Below, one piece after another: positions 49,879 to 58,516 of a stretch of 64,000 nucleotides of DNA. The DNA is from Kosakonia sp. SMBL-WEM22 (lineage in GTDB: Bacteria; Pseudomonadota; Gammaproteobacteria; Enterobacterales; Enterobacteriaceae). The position numbers and the translations under genes were made by a program. The stretch covers positions 1,240,001-1,304,000 of the forward strand of contig NZ_CP051488.1 of assembly GCF_014490785.1 (NCBI RefSeq), written 5' to 3'. Each line of letters begins with the position of its first letter. Position 1 is the first letter of the stretch. The notes beneath the pieces were generated by a model, which was not told the DNA's origin, did no database searches, and saw nothing but the letters and a program-made list of their open reading frames with translations.

Positions 49879-52289
49879 TTGCCCGCTGGTTCTGGCGCGA
49901 ATGGCGCTCGCCGTCGCTGCTGATTGTCTGGATGGCGCTAAGCCTCGCTGTAGCCTGTGTGCTGGCGCTCGGCACTATCGGCGATCGCATGGAGAAGGGC
50001 TTAAGCCAACAGAGCCGCGATTTTATGGCGGGCGACCGCGCATTGCGCAGCTCCCATGAAATTCCGCCTGGCTGGCTGGAGGAGGCGCGTAAAAGCGGCC
50101 TGCAAGTGAGTGAGCAGGTGAGCTTCAGCACCATGACGTTTGCCGGCGACACGCCGCAGCTGGCCAGTGTGAAAGCGGTGGATAGCCGCTACCCGCTCTA
50201 TGGCGAGCTGGAAACGCAGCCTGCCGGGCTGAAGCCGCAGCCGGGCACGGCGCTGCTCGCCCCGCGTCTGATGGCGCTGCTGAATGTGAAACCGGGCGAC
50301 ACGATTGAGGTGGGCGACGCCACGCTGCGCATCGCTGGCGAAGTGACGCAGGAGCCCGATTCCGGCTTTAACCCCTTTCAGATGGCGCCGCGCCTGCTGA
50401 TGAATAGCGCGGATGTCGCAGAAACCGGCGCCGTCCTGCCAGGCAGCCGCGTCAGCTGGCGGGTGAAGTTTGCCGGCACGCCGGCGCAGTTAGAGAAGTA
50501 TGAGACGTGGCTGCTGCCGCAGCTTGGCGCGGATCAGCGCTGGTACGGGCTGGAGCAGGATGATGGCGCGCTGGGTAAATCCCTACAGCGCTCGCAGCAG
50601 TTTTTACTGTTATCGGCGCTGCTGACGCTGCTGCTGGCGGTTGCCGCCGTCGCGGTGGCGATGAGCCACTACTGCCGCAGCCGCTACGATCTGGTAGCGA
50701 TTCTGAAAACCCTCGGCGCCGGTCGTACGCAGCTGCAAAAGCTGATTGTCGGCCAGTGGGCGCTGCTGCTTGGGCTGGCGGTGATCACCGGCGGCGCGCT
50801 GGGGTTACTGTTTGAAAAGGTGCTGATGCTCCTTCTCAAGCCGGTGTTGCCCGCCGCGCTGCCGCCCGCAAGCTACTGGCCCTGGCTGTGGGCCATCGGC
50901 GCGATTGTCGTGATCTCGCTGCTGGTGGGGCTGCGTCCCTATCGTTTGCTGCTGGCGACGCAGCCGCTGCGAGTGCTGCGCCGCGACGCGGTGGCGAATG
51001 TCTGGCCGCTCAAACTCTATCTTCCGGCGGTAGCGATTATCACCGTGTTGCTGCTCGCCTGGCTGATGGGCGGCAGCATGCTGCTGTGGGCGGTGCTGGC
51101 GGGGGCGGTAGTGCTGGCACTGCTCTGCGGCGTGGTCGGCTGGCTGCTGCTTAATGTGCTGAAGCGCCTGACCCTGAAAGCGCTGCCGCTGCGCCTGGCG
51201 GTGAATCGCCTGCTGCGCCAGCCCTGGTCGACGCTCAGCCAGCTGTCGGCCTTCTCCCTCTCATTTATGTTACTGGCGATGCTGCTGGTGCTGCGCGGCG
51301 ACCTGCTCGATCGCTGGCAGCAGCAGTTACCGGCCGAAAGCCCGAATTACTTTCTGATTAATATCGCCCCGGAGCAGATCGCGCCGCTGAAAACCTTCCT
51401 TGCTGAGCATCAGGTGATCCCAGCCGCGTTCTACCCGATTGTGCGGGCGAGGATGACGCAGATTAATGGCCAGTCGACGGAGGGCAACGCCGACGAGGCG
51501 CTGAATCGCGAGCTTAACCTCACCTGGCAGCAGCAGCGGCCGGACCACAACCCGCTTACTGCGGGCAGCTGGCCGCCAAAAACGGGTGAAGTGTCGGTGG
51601 AGGAGGGGCTGGCTGAGCGGCTTGGTCTGAAGCTGGGCGATACGGTCACCTTCACTGGCGATACGCAGGCGTTCAGCGCCAAAATCTCCAGCCTGCGCAA
51701 GGTGGACTGGGAGAGCCTGCGGCCCAACTTCTTCTTTATCTTCCCGCCGGGTGCGCTCGACGGGCAGCCGCAAAGCTGGCTCACCAGCTTCCGGCTGGAG
51801 GGGAACAACGGCATGTTAACGCAGCTTAACCGCGCCTTTCCGACCGTCAGCCTGCTCGATATTGGCGCGATCTTAAAACAGGTCGGCCAGGTGCTGGAGC
51901 AGGTGAGCCGCGCGCTGGAAGTGATGGTGGTGCTGGTGACCGCCTGCGGCGTGCTACTGCTGCTGGCGCAGGTGCAGGTCGGCATGCGTCAGCGTCACCA
52001 GGAGCTGGTGGTCTACCGCACGCTTGGCGCGGGCAAAAGGCTGCTGCGCACCACATTGTGGTGTGAGTTTGCGCTGCTCGGGCTGGTCTCCGGGCTGGTC
52101 GCCGCCATCGGGGCGGAAACGGCGCTGGCGCTGTTGCAAACTCGCGTGTTTGACTTTCCGTGGCAGCCCGACTGGCGGCTGTGGCTCACGTTGCCGCTCT
52201 GCGGTGCGCTGCTGCTCTCCCTCTGCGGCGGTTGGTTAGGCAGCCGTTTACTAAAGGGCAAAGCGCTGTTCCGTCAATTTAGTGGTTAA
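49875..52289 (+). CDS. ybbP: FtsX-like ABC permease YbbP
   Basis: An 804-residue permease with about ten membrane segments in two FtsX-type bundles. The pattern around residues 240-400 and 670-800 (LALLLAVAAVAVAMSHYCRSRYDLVAILKTLGAGRTQL and a second VGMRQRHQELVVYRTLGAGKRLL) repeats the same coupling motif. Large periplasmic domains precede each bundle. It works with YbbA; the substrate is unknown. E. coli has rhsD after ybbP, but here a porin follows. Confidence 0.93.
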   Translation: MIARWFWREWRSPSLLIVWMALSLAVACVLALGTIGDRMEKGLSQQSRDFMAGDRALRSSHEIPPGWLEEARKSGLQVSEQVSFSTMTFAGDTPQLASVKAVDSRYPLYGELETQPAGLKPQPGTALLAPRLMALLNVKPGDTIEVGDATLRIAGEVTQEPDSGFNPFQMAPRLLMNSADVAETGAVLPGSRVSWRVKFAGTPAQLEKYETWLLPQLGADQRWYGLEQDDGALGKSLQRSQQFLLLSALLTLLLAVAAVAVAMSHYCRSRYDLVAILKTLGAGRTQLQKLIVGQWALLLGLAVITGGALGLLFEKVLMLLLKPVLPAALPPASYWPWLWAIGAIVVISLLVGLRPYRLLLATQPLRVLRRDAVANVWPLKLYLPAVAIITVLLLAWLMGGSMLLWAVLAGAVVLALLCGVVGWLLLNVLKRLTLKALPLRLAVNRLLRQPWSTLSQLSAFSLSFMLLAMLLVLRGDLLDRWQQQLPAESPNYFLINIAPEQIAPLKTFLAEHQVIPAAFYPIVRARMTQINGQSTEGNADEALNRELNLTWQQQRPDHNPLTAGSWPPKTGEVSVEEGLAERLGLKLGDTVTFTGDTQAFSAKISSLRKVDWESLRPNFFFIFPPGALDGQPQSWLTSFRLEGNNGMLTQLNRAFPTVSLLDIGAILKQVGQVLEQVSRALEVMVVLVTACGVLLLLAQVQVGMRQRHQELVVYRTLGAGKRLLRTTLWCEFALLGLVSGLVAAIGAETALALLQTRVFDFPWQPDWRLWLTLPLCGALLLSLCGGWLGSRLLKGKALFRQFSG

Positions 52290-52304
52290 TCCTGCCTGAA
52301 AAAG

Positions 52305-52332
52305 CGGCACCGATAATTCAATCGGTGTCGCT
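52305..52332 (+). terminator. Probable terminator after ybbP
   Basis: GCGGCACCGAT (52305-52315) pairs with ATCGGTGTCGC (52322-52332) with one mismatch around AATTCA and is followed by TCTGTTTC. The T-run is weak. Confidence 0.55.
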
Positions 52333-52472
52333 CTGTTTCAACGTGTAAACAATCAGCCGGCAGCTGTTTAGTAGCACAAAACATTAAAAAAACCTCGCCC
52401 ACCAGAATCTTATAAGGGATATTATGCCCGCGCTAATTAACAGTTAGTTGTATCAATTCCCAAGGAAAAACC

Positions 52473-53615
52473 ATGAAAATAAAAACAAGCGCCCTGGCGA
52501 CAGCCATTGGCGCAGCAGTGGCGTTGGCGTCTTTCACAGCACAAGCAGAAATTACTGTTCTGAAACAAAACCCGCAGGCGGGTGATCCCCTTAGCCGCCT
52601 GAACTTCACCGTCGGCGGCTCGATTCGCCCGCAGTTCCAGAATATGACCGGTAACGATGGCAAAAATGCCTTTAAACGTAACGGTTTTGACGGCGGTTCC
52701 CGCTTCCGTTTCGCGGCGGATTACTACCTGTTCGATGACATCAGCTGGGTCAGCTACTACGAGCTGGGCGTTGATATCCCGAAACTGTTCGACTGGGATA
52801 ATCACTACGCGGAAACTGCGCACAACACCACGCGCCGTATGCTCTACACCGGCCTGAAAAGCCAGACCTGGGGCACGTTAACCTTCGGTCAGCAGAACAG
52901 CGTTTACTATGATGTTGTCGGCGCGAAAACCGATATCTGGGACTACGACATGCTGGCGCAGGCACCGGGTAACGGCATTAAAGGCGATTACGACGGCTCT
53001 TATCGTTCACGCAAGATGCTGAAATATAAGAAAACCGAGGGTGACGCGGATATCTATGCTTCTTACCTGTTCAGCGATGATTACCTGGCGACCGACGGCA
53101 ACCGTTACAAACGTAAGAGCGGCGGCTCCCTGGGTCTCGATTATCACCTGACCGACGATCTGACCTGGGGCGCGGCGTGGAACTACACCCGTGCGGATAT
53201 GCGTCAGCCTTCTACCGGCGACAGCAAAACCTATGATCAGAACATCCTTGGCACCGCGCTGAGCTGGACCCCGGATAACTGGACCTTCTCCCTCGGCGGC
53301 GGCTGGTATCAAAACTTCATGCTGACCAAGAAGAAGGATGTGCATAACTACTTCGCGGGCGATGCGTGGGGCGTTGAGTATTTTGCCGGGTATAAGTTCC
53401 CGATCGCACAGTACGCGGTGAAATACATTCAGCCGTACGTGATGGGTGACCGTCTGGAGTTCACCAGCGGTCGTAATTATCAGCGTATCGATAATGGTGT
53501 GGGTGTGACCGTGCAGTTGGATTACGGCTTCCGTGTCGATTACGAACACGTCTTCACCTCCAGCACCGACAACCTGGGTGATATGAACCTGGTTCGTCTG
53601 CGTTACGATTTCTAA
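52473..53615 (+). CDS. Outer-membrane porin (Gram-negative porin superfamily)
   Basis: A 380-residue porin. The signal peptide (1-25, ending TAQA) is followed by amphipathic strands ending in the outer-membrane sorting residue Phe (VRLRYDF). Typical strand pieces include RTSW-type tracks such as TGLKSQTWGTLTFGQQNSVYYDVVG and FSLGGGWYQNFML. It is not OmpC, OmpF or PhoE by eye, and I cannot name the specific type. AGGAAAAACC precedes the ATG at 52473. REP DNA follows its stop codon. A peptide- or sugar-specific channel is possible. Confidence 0.8.
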   Translation: MKIKTSALATAIGAAVALASFTAQAEITVLKQNPQAGDPLSRLNFTVGGSIRPQFQNMTGNDGKNAFKRNGFDGGSRFRFAADYYLFDDISWVSYYELGVDIPKLFDWDNHYAETAHNTTRRMLYTGLKSQTWGTLTFGQQNSVYYDVVGAKTDIWDYDMLAQAPGNGIKGDYDGSYRSRKMLKYKKTEGDADIYASYLFSDDYLATDGNRYKRKSGGSLGLDYHLTDDLTWGAAWNYTRADMRQPSTGDSKTYDQNILGTALSWTPDNWTFSLGGGWYQNFMLTKKKDVHNYFAGDAWGVEYFAGYKFPIAQYAVKYIQPYVMGDRLEFTSGRNYQRIDNGVGVTVQLDYGFRVDYEHVFTSSTDNLGDMNLVRLRYDF

Positions 53616-53656
53616 CCGCGACCTGTCGGCCTGCTTCTGATGCGCAGGCCGCAACT

Positions 53657-54172
53657 GCCTGATGGCGCTTCGCTTATCAGGCCTACGGAAATGCACCCAC
53701 GTAGGCCGGATAAGGCATCGCCGCCATCCGGCAATCGGTCTGGCGCTGAGCACGGTTGCCATAAATGCCTGATGGCGCTTCGCTTATCAGGCCTACGGAA
53801 ATGCACCCACGTAGGCCGGATAAGGCATCGCCGCCATCCGGCAATCGGTCTGGCGCTGAGCACGGTTGCCATAAATGCCTGATGGCGCTTCGCTTATCAG
53901 GCCTACGGAAATGCACCCGCGTAGGCCGGATAAGGCATTGCCGCCATCCGGCAATCGGTCTGGCGCTGAGCACGGTTGCCATAAATGCCTGTTGGCGCTT
54001 CGCTTATCAGACCTACGGAAATGCACCCGCGTAGGCCGGATAAGGCATCGCCGCCATCCGGCAATCGGTCTGGCACCGAGCACGGTTGCCATAAATGCCT
54101 GATGGCGCTTCGCTTATCAGGCCTACGGAAATGCACCCACGTAGGCCGGATAAGGCATCGCCGCCATCCGGC
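53657..54172. repeat. Five-unit, 110-bp tandem REP (BIME) array
   Basis: Units start at 53657, 53767, 53877, 53987 and 54097, exactly 110 bp apart. Each holds one REP in each orientation: GCCTGATGGCGCTTCGC...GGCCTAC, then GTAGGCCGGATAAGGC...CATCCGGC. The linker between them, containing AATCGGTCTGGCGCTGAGC and TTGCCATAAAT, is also conserved. A few base changes mark single units, such as GTTGG for GATGG in the fourth. The frames open through it are artefacts of the repeat. Confidence 0.95.
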
Positions 54173-54330
54173 ATTTCCCCTCCTTCTTCCTGACAAGTTG
54201 AATTTTTTTCAATTACCGCTGCGCTGGCTTTGTGCCATCTTATTCCCCGGTCTTATCTATAAGGCGCACACCGAACGCGACGCACTGCACGCCGCGTCAC
54301 ACAGCACATCATTACCATCAGGGAGAATAT

Positions 54331-55167
54331 ATGGGACCTCGTCTCGGTTTACGCGCGCTTTTTGGCGCACTACTTCTGGTTTGCGGTCTGCCTTTCGCGC
54401 AGGCCAACAGCGATCCACACACCATCGTTTTCGGCGTCGCGCCGGGTCCGTATGGCGATATGGTTAAACAGGCGATTGCCCCTTCGCTGAAAGAGAAGGG
54501 CTACAAAGTTGTGGTGCGCGAATTCAGCGATTACGTGCAGCCAAACATGGCGCTGGCTAACGGTAGCATCGACGCCAACCTGTTTCAGCACAGCCTCTAT
54601 TTTGACAAATTCACCGCCGATAAAGGCCTCAAGCTCAGTAAGCTGATCGCCGTGCCGACCGCCGGGATGGGTTTTTACTCGCACAAAATCAAAAGCCTCG
54701 ATGAGCTGAAGAAGGGCGACATCATTACCCTCTCAAACGATCCCACTAACCTGGCGCGCGGGCTGCGCTTCCTGCAATCGCTGGGGCTGATTACCATCAA
54801 AGAGGCTATCGATCCGACCAAAGCCTCGGAGCGCGATATCGCCAGCAACCCGAAAGGGCTGGTGTTTAAACCGCTGGAAGCCGCGCAATTGCCGCGTACG
54901 CTTGATGGCGTTACCGCCTCGCTGGTAAATGGCAACTTTGCGGTCGCCGCCGGGATGGATCTCTCTTCGGCAATCAAGCAAGAGAAGCTCGACGAGAACC
55001 TGAAAAATATCATTGCCGTGCGCAGTGACGATGCCGACAAGCCCTTCGCGAAAGATATCGTGACGGCGGTGAAATCCCCGGCTTACCGCGCCGTGATTGA
55101 CGATCCGAAAAATATCTTTGCCGCTTTCCAGAAACCCGACTGGATGCAGAGCGCGGATAAACAATAA
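54331..55167 (+). CDS. MetQ/NlpA-family ABC substrate-binding protein
   Basis: A 278-residue binding protein of the MetQ/NlpA family. The core has VFGVAPGPYGDMVKQAIAPSLKEKGYKV, QPNMALANGSIDANLFQHSLY and the substrate-binding segment ITLSNDPTNLARGLRFLQ. The signal peptide ends PFAQA; C18 lies in LLVCG, which is a poor lipobox, so the protein may be soluble rather than lipid-anchored, unlike MetQ. AGGGAGAAT precedes the ATG at 54331. It leads a Q-N-I operon; E. coli has N-I-Q. No MetJ box was seen upstream. The ligand is probably an amino acid but need not be methionine. Confidence 0.85.
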   Translation: MGPRLGLRALFGALLLVCGLPFAQANSDPHTIVFGVAPGPYGDMVKQAIAPSLKEKGYKVVVREFSDYVQPNMALANGSIDANLFQHSLYFDKFTADKGLKLSKLIAVPTAGMGFYSHKIKSLDELKKGDIITLSNDPTNLARGLRFLQSLGLITIKEAIDPTKASERDIASNPKGLVFKPLEAAQLPRTLDGVTASLVNGNFAVAAGMDLSSAIKQEKLDENLKNIIAVRSDDADKPFAKDIVTAVKSPAYRAVIDDPKNIFAAFQKPDWMQSADKQ

Positions 55168-55183
55168 CAGCGGATATGTGCCC

Positions 55184-55213
55184 AGGCAGGCTGCGGCCTG
55201 CCTTTTGTTTTTT
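55184..55213 (+). terminator. Intrinsic terminator inside the ABC operon
   Basis: AGGCAGGC (55184-55191) and GCCTGCCT (55196-55203) pair around TGCG and are followed by TTTTGTTTTTT. It lies between the binding-protein and ATPase genes and should reduce transcription of the downstream pair. Confidence 0.85.
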
Positions 55214-55229
55214 GCCGTTTGAGGTTGGC

Positions 55230-56249
55230 ATGATTGAACTAGATAACGTTTGCGTCGATTTTCCGGCCGGGCGCGGTGGCAGCGGCGCGACGCGCGCCGT
55301 GGAGGCGGTCTCGCTGCGCATTGCTGCCGGAGAGATTTTCGGCATTGTCGGTACCAGCGGCGCGGGGAAAAGTACCCTGCTGCGCACGCTTAATGCTCTG
55401 CAACGCCCAAGCGAAGGGCGGGTCAATATTAACGGCGTCACCATTTCTGATTTAGAGGGCGTGACGCTGCGCCAGGCGCGCCAGCGCATTGGCATGATTT
55501 TCCAGCACTTCAACCTGATGCACACCCGCACGGTGGCGCAAAACGTCGCCTTCAGTCTGAAGGCTGCGGGCTGGGAGCGGAGTAAAATTGCGCCACGCGT
55601 GGCGGAGATCCTCGCGCTGGTAGGCTTAAGCGATAAAGCGAATCGCTATCCGGTGCAGCTTAGCGGCGGGCAGAAGCAGCGCGTCGGCATTGCGCGTGCC
55701 ATCGCCAACCACCCGGATGTGCTGCTCTGCGATGAGCCAACTTCCGCGCTGGATCTGGAAACCTCTGCCACCATTCTGGCGCTGCTTAAAGAGATTAACG
55801 CGCGGATGGGGATCACCATTGTGCTGATCACCCATGAGATGAATGTCATCAAAACTATCTGCGATCGCGTGGCGGTGATGTCGGCGGGCAGAGTGGTGGA
55901 AGAGGGCGACGTGTTTGATATCTTTGCCCATCCGCAGCACCCGTTTACGCAGCAACTGGTGTCGCACACCCTTAACCTGACGCTGCCCGCACGTCTGCAT
56001 GAACATTTGCCAGGCCAGCTGCTGAAGGTGCTGTTTATTGGCGACTCTGCCGAGCAGCCGGTGCTTTCGGATGCGGCGGTAAAGTTTGGCGTGGCGGTCA
56101 ATATCCTGCACGGCAAAATCGAGTATATCGGCGAGCGTGCGTTGGGCATTTTAGTGGTACAGCTGACGGCGGAAAATCCGCAGGCAGTCAGCGATGCCGT
56201 GGCGTACATTCGCAGCCGGACGGCGCAGGTGGAGGTGATCCGTGGATGA
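55230..56249 (+). CDS. MetN-like ABC transporter ATP-binding protein
   Basis: A 339-residue ATPase. Walker A is GTSGAGKST, the signature LSGGQKQRVGIARAI and Walker B LLCDEPTSALD. The C-terminus (about 265-335) matches the NIL/ACT-like regulatory domain of MetN. An insert of charged and glycine-rich residues (GRGGSGATRA) follows the start. The ATG at 55230 has GAGG upstream; the longer frame to 55176 runs through the terminator and is rejected. It overlaps the permease gene by eight bases. Confidence 0.88.
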   Translation: MIELDNVCVDFPAGRGGSGATRAVEAVSLRIAAGEIFGIVGTSGAGKSTLLRTLNALQRPSEGRVNINGVTISDLEGVTLRQARQRIGMIFQHFNLMHTRTVAQNVAFSLKAAGWERSKIAPRVAEILALVGLSDKANRYPVQLSGGQKQRVGIARAIANHPDVLLCDEPTSALDLETSATILALLKEINARMGITIVLITHEMNVIKTICDRVAVMSAGRVVEEGDVFDIFAHPQHPFTQQLVSHTLNLTLPARLHEHLPGQLLKVLFIGDSAEQPVLSDAAVKFGVAVNILHGKIEYIGERALGILVVQLTAENPQAVSDAVAYIRSRTAQVEVIRG

Positions 56250-56901
56250 TTTACTGGCTGATTTAAGCCTCGCGTTTGGCGAGACGTTCCAGATGCTCAG
56301 TATCTCAACGGTGCTGGCGATTATTGGCGGCCTGCCGCTCGGTTTCCTGATTTTTGTCACCGACCGGCATCTGTTCTGGCAAAACCGCGCGGTTTACCTG
56401 TTGAGCTCCATTCTGGTGAACATTATCCGCTCGGTGCCATTTGTTATTCTGCTGGTGCTGCTCCTGCCGCTGACGCAGTGGCTGCTCGGTAACACCATTG
56501 GGCCTGTTGCGGCCTCGGTGCCATTATCGGTGGCGGCCATCGCCTTTTATGCGCGGCTGGTGGACAGTGCGCTGCGCGAAGTGGATAAGGGGATTATTGA
56601 GGCGGCGGAAGCCTTTGGTGCCAGCCCGCTGCGCATTATCTGCACCGTGCTGCTGCCGGAAGCGAGCGCCGGGCTGCTGCGCGGCTTAACCATTACGCTG
56701 GTCAGTCTGATTGGCTATTCGGCAATGGCGGGGATTGTCGGCGGCGGCGGGGTCGGCGATCTTGCGATCCGTTTCGGCTATTACCGGTATGAAACCCAGG
56801 TGATGATCGTCACCGTCGTGGCGCTGATTATTCTGGTGCAGATTGTGCAGGTTATTGGCGACTGGCTGGCGAAACGCGCCGATAAACGCGACCGGCATTA
56901 A
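56242..56901 (+). CDS. MetI-like ABC transporter permease
   Basis: A 219-residue permease with five membrane segments. The cytosolic EAA loop is EAAEAFGASPLRIICTVLLPEA, which couples to the ATPase. The start is GTG at 56242, directly after the strong ribosome site GGAGGTGAT; it overlaps the ATPase stop by eight bases. With its two neighbours it makes a complete importer of the methionine-uptake family. A second REP array follows. Confidence 0.88.
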   Translation: MDDLLADLSLAFGETFQMLSISTVLAIIGGLPLGFLIFVTDRHLFWQNRAVYLLSSILVNIIRSVPFVILLVLLLPLTQWLLGNTIGPVAASVPLSVAAIAFYARLVDSALREVDKGIIEAAEAFGASPLRIICTVLLPEASAGLLRGLTITLVSLIGYSAMAGIVGGGGVGDLAIRFGYYRYETQVMIVTVVALIILVQIVQVIGDWLAKRADKRDRH

Positions 56902-56916
56902 GACCTCAGGAAGTGT

Positions 56917-57225
56917 GCCTGATAGCGCTTCGCTTATCAGGCCTACAAATCCATCGGCAGCAAGGAATGTAGGCCGGATAAGGCACCGCCGCCATCCGGC
57001 AATCGGTCTGGCATTGTGCACGGTTGCCACAACTGCCTGATGGCGCTTCGCTTATCAGGCCTACAAAACCCATCGGCATCACGGTATGTAGGCCGGATAA
57101 GGCATCGCCGCCATCCGGCAATCGGGTTCGGTGCGGCAAACGCCTGATGGCGCTTCGCTTATCAGGCCTACCAAACCCATAGACATCACGATATGTAGGC
57201 CGGATAAACGTTAGCGCCATCCGGC
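56917..57225. repeat. Three-unit REP (BIME) array downstream of the ABC operon
   Basis: Units start at 56917, 57035 and 57142, so spacing is 118 then 107 bp, not uniform. Each unit has one REP in each orientation. The linker CATCGGCATCACGGTATGTA and its variants differ from those of the 53.6-kb array. Confidence 0.9.
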
Positions 57226-57230
57226 ACGCT

Positions 57231-58304
57231 TCACTGCGCCGCCAGCCAGGCAGACACCTCTTTGAATGTGCCGCGAAAATGGACGATCGGCGCGCGTTTC
57301 TCCAGCTGGTAGCGATACATCGGATCGTAATAGACCTCCAGCAGCGGAGCGAGCCAGGCGAAATGCGCCTCTGTGGTGCCGCTATGATGCTGCTCAGCCA
57401 GTGCCGCTTCCAGATGCACGGTCAATTGCTCATAGCGCTGTAAACCGAGCCGGCGGCGAATGGCAAACAGCCCGTGGCGCAGATACTCCGCATAAGCCTC
57501 CCATCCTGCCTCTTCACCGTCACGGTCAATAAAAGCCTGCAGGGTCTGCACAAAATACTCCTCGCGCAGCCGCTCAAGGCGCAGCTCAAACGGATCGTCG
57601 ACTATTACCACCGGCGATTGCGCCATGCGTTCGCGCAGGGCTTCGGGCAGATGGTTTGCGCCAATCGCCCGGCCTTCATCCTCCAGCAGCCAGAATGGCG
57701 GCGACACGTTGAGCAGCGCGGCCGCCAGGTGGTTTTCAAACGTCGCCTGCGCGTGCTGCGCCTTAGCCGTACGGCCAAACGATGAACCGCGGTGGTGGGC
57801 AAGCCCCTCGAGATCGATTCCGTTAGGGTGCTCGCGTACCAGCAGGGTTTTGCCGCTGCCGGTACAGCCGCCGACTAGCAGTAGCGGGCGCTGAATGCGA
57901 TCCTGAGTCGCTTCAATTGCCGCCTGGCGCAGCGCTTTATAGCCGCCTGCGACTAGCGGCAGGTCAATCTGCCGTTCATGCAGCCACTGCTGCACAATGT
58001 GCGAACGCTGACCGCCGCGCGCGCAGCAGAGTAGGGCGTTTGGGGCGCGTTTACTGGCTGCGATCCACGCCGCGATCCGCTGCTCGCGGGTGTCGCCGTT
58101 AACCAGTTGATGACCAAGCCGCAACGCGGCTTCAGCGCCGTCGCGTTTATAGCAGGTACCAACGGCAGCGCGTTCGCTGTCATTCATCAGCGGCAGGTTG
58201 ATGGCGGCGGGCATCGCGCCTTTGGCAAATTCAATCGGGGCGCGAACATCAATAAGAGGGGTGTGATCCCGCAGGATGGCGAGATAATCGGTGGCGTCGT
58301 TCAT
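57231..58304 (-). CDS. selU: tRNA 2-selenouridine/geranyl-2-thiouridine synthase SelU (YbbB)
   Basis: A 357-residue enzyme that converts 2-thiouridine at the wobble position of some tRNAs to 2-selenouridine through a geranylated intermediate. The N-terminal rhodanese domain has the catalytic cysteine in LLCCARGGQRS (C93/C94). A P-loop domain with GGCTGSGKT (145-153) follows. Length is close to the 364 of E. coli. REP arrays lie on both sides. The stop codon is six bases past the array. Confidence 0.95.
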   Translation of the reverse strand: MNDATDYLAILRDHTPLIDVRAPIEFAKGAMPAAINLPLMNDSERAAVGTCYKRDGAEAALRLGHQLVNGDTREQRIAAWIAASKRAPNALLCCARGGQRSHIVQQWLHERQIDLPLVAGGYKALRQAAIEATQDRIQRPLLLVGGCTGSGKTLLVREHPNGIDLEGLAHHRGSSFGRTAKAQHAQATFENHLAAALLNVSPPFWLLEDEGRAIGANHLPEALRERMAQSPVVIVDDPFELRLERLREEYFVQTLQAFIDRDGEEAGWEAYAEYLRHGLFAIRRRLGLQRYEQLTVHLEAALAEQHHSGTTEAHFAWLAPLLEVYYDPMYRYQLEKRAPIVHFRGTFKEVSAWLAAQ

Positions 58305-58369
58305 CGGGCGTCCTTCTGTAAAAACTGCTGCCGAGTTTACGCCTGAATGTGACGATTGTGGGGATTTTT

Positions 58370-58505
58370 GCCGGATGGCGCTGCGCTTATCCGGCCTACG
58401 GTGTGGGGGCAGGGGGATTTTGCCTGATGGCGCTTCGCTTATCAGGCCTACAGAACCATCAGCATCACGAATGTAGGCCGGATAAGGCGCAAGCCGCCAT
58501 CCGGC
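58370..58505. repeat. Three REP elements between selU and purK
   Basis: REPs occur at 58370-58399, 58422-58451 and 58473-58505. The first two share one orientation and the third is opposite. They fill the spacer between selU and purK. Confidence 0.85.
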
Positions 58506-58516
58506 AGCTGTTACCC

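Noticed and set aside
53657..54172. CRISPR array
   Set aside because: The regular spacing is 110 bp, the supposed spacers are themselves conserved, the repeats are REP palindromes, and no cas gene is near.
53612..54196. Several overlapping frames encoding similar repetitive peptides
   Set aside because: They are created by the 110-bp REP array. The period is not a multiple of three, and the peptides merely cycle through frames.
54173..54330. MetJ box in front of the MetQ-like gene
   Set aside because: No AGACGTCT-like tandem was found in the 158-bp upstream region.
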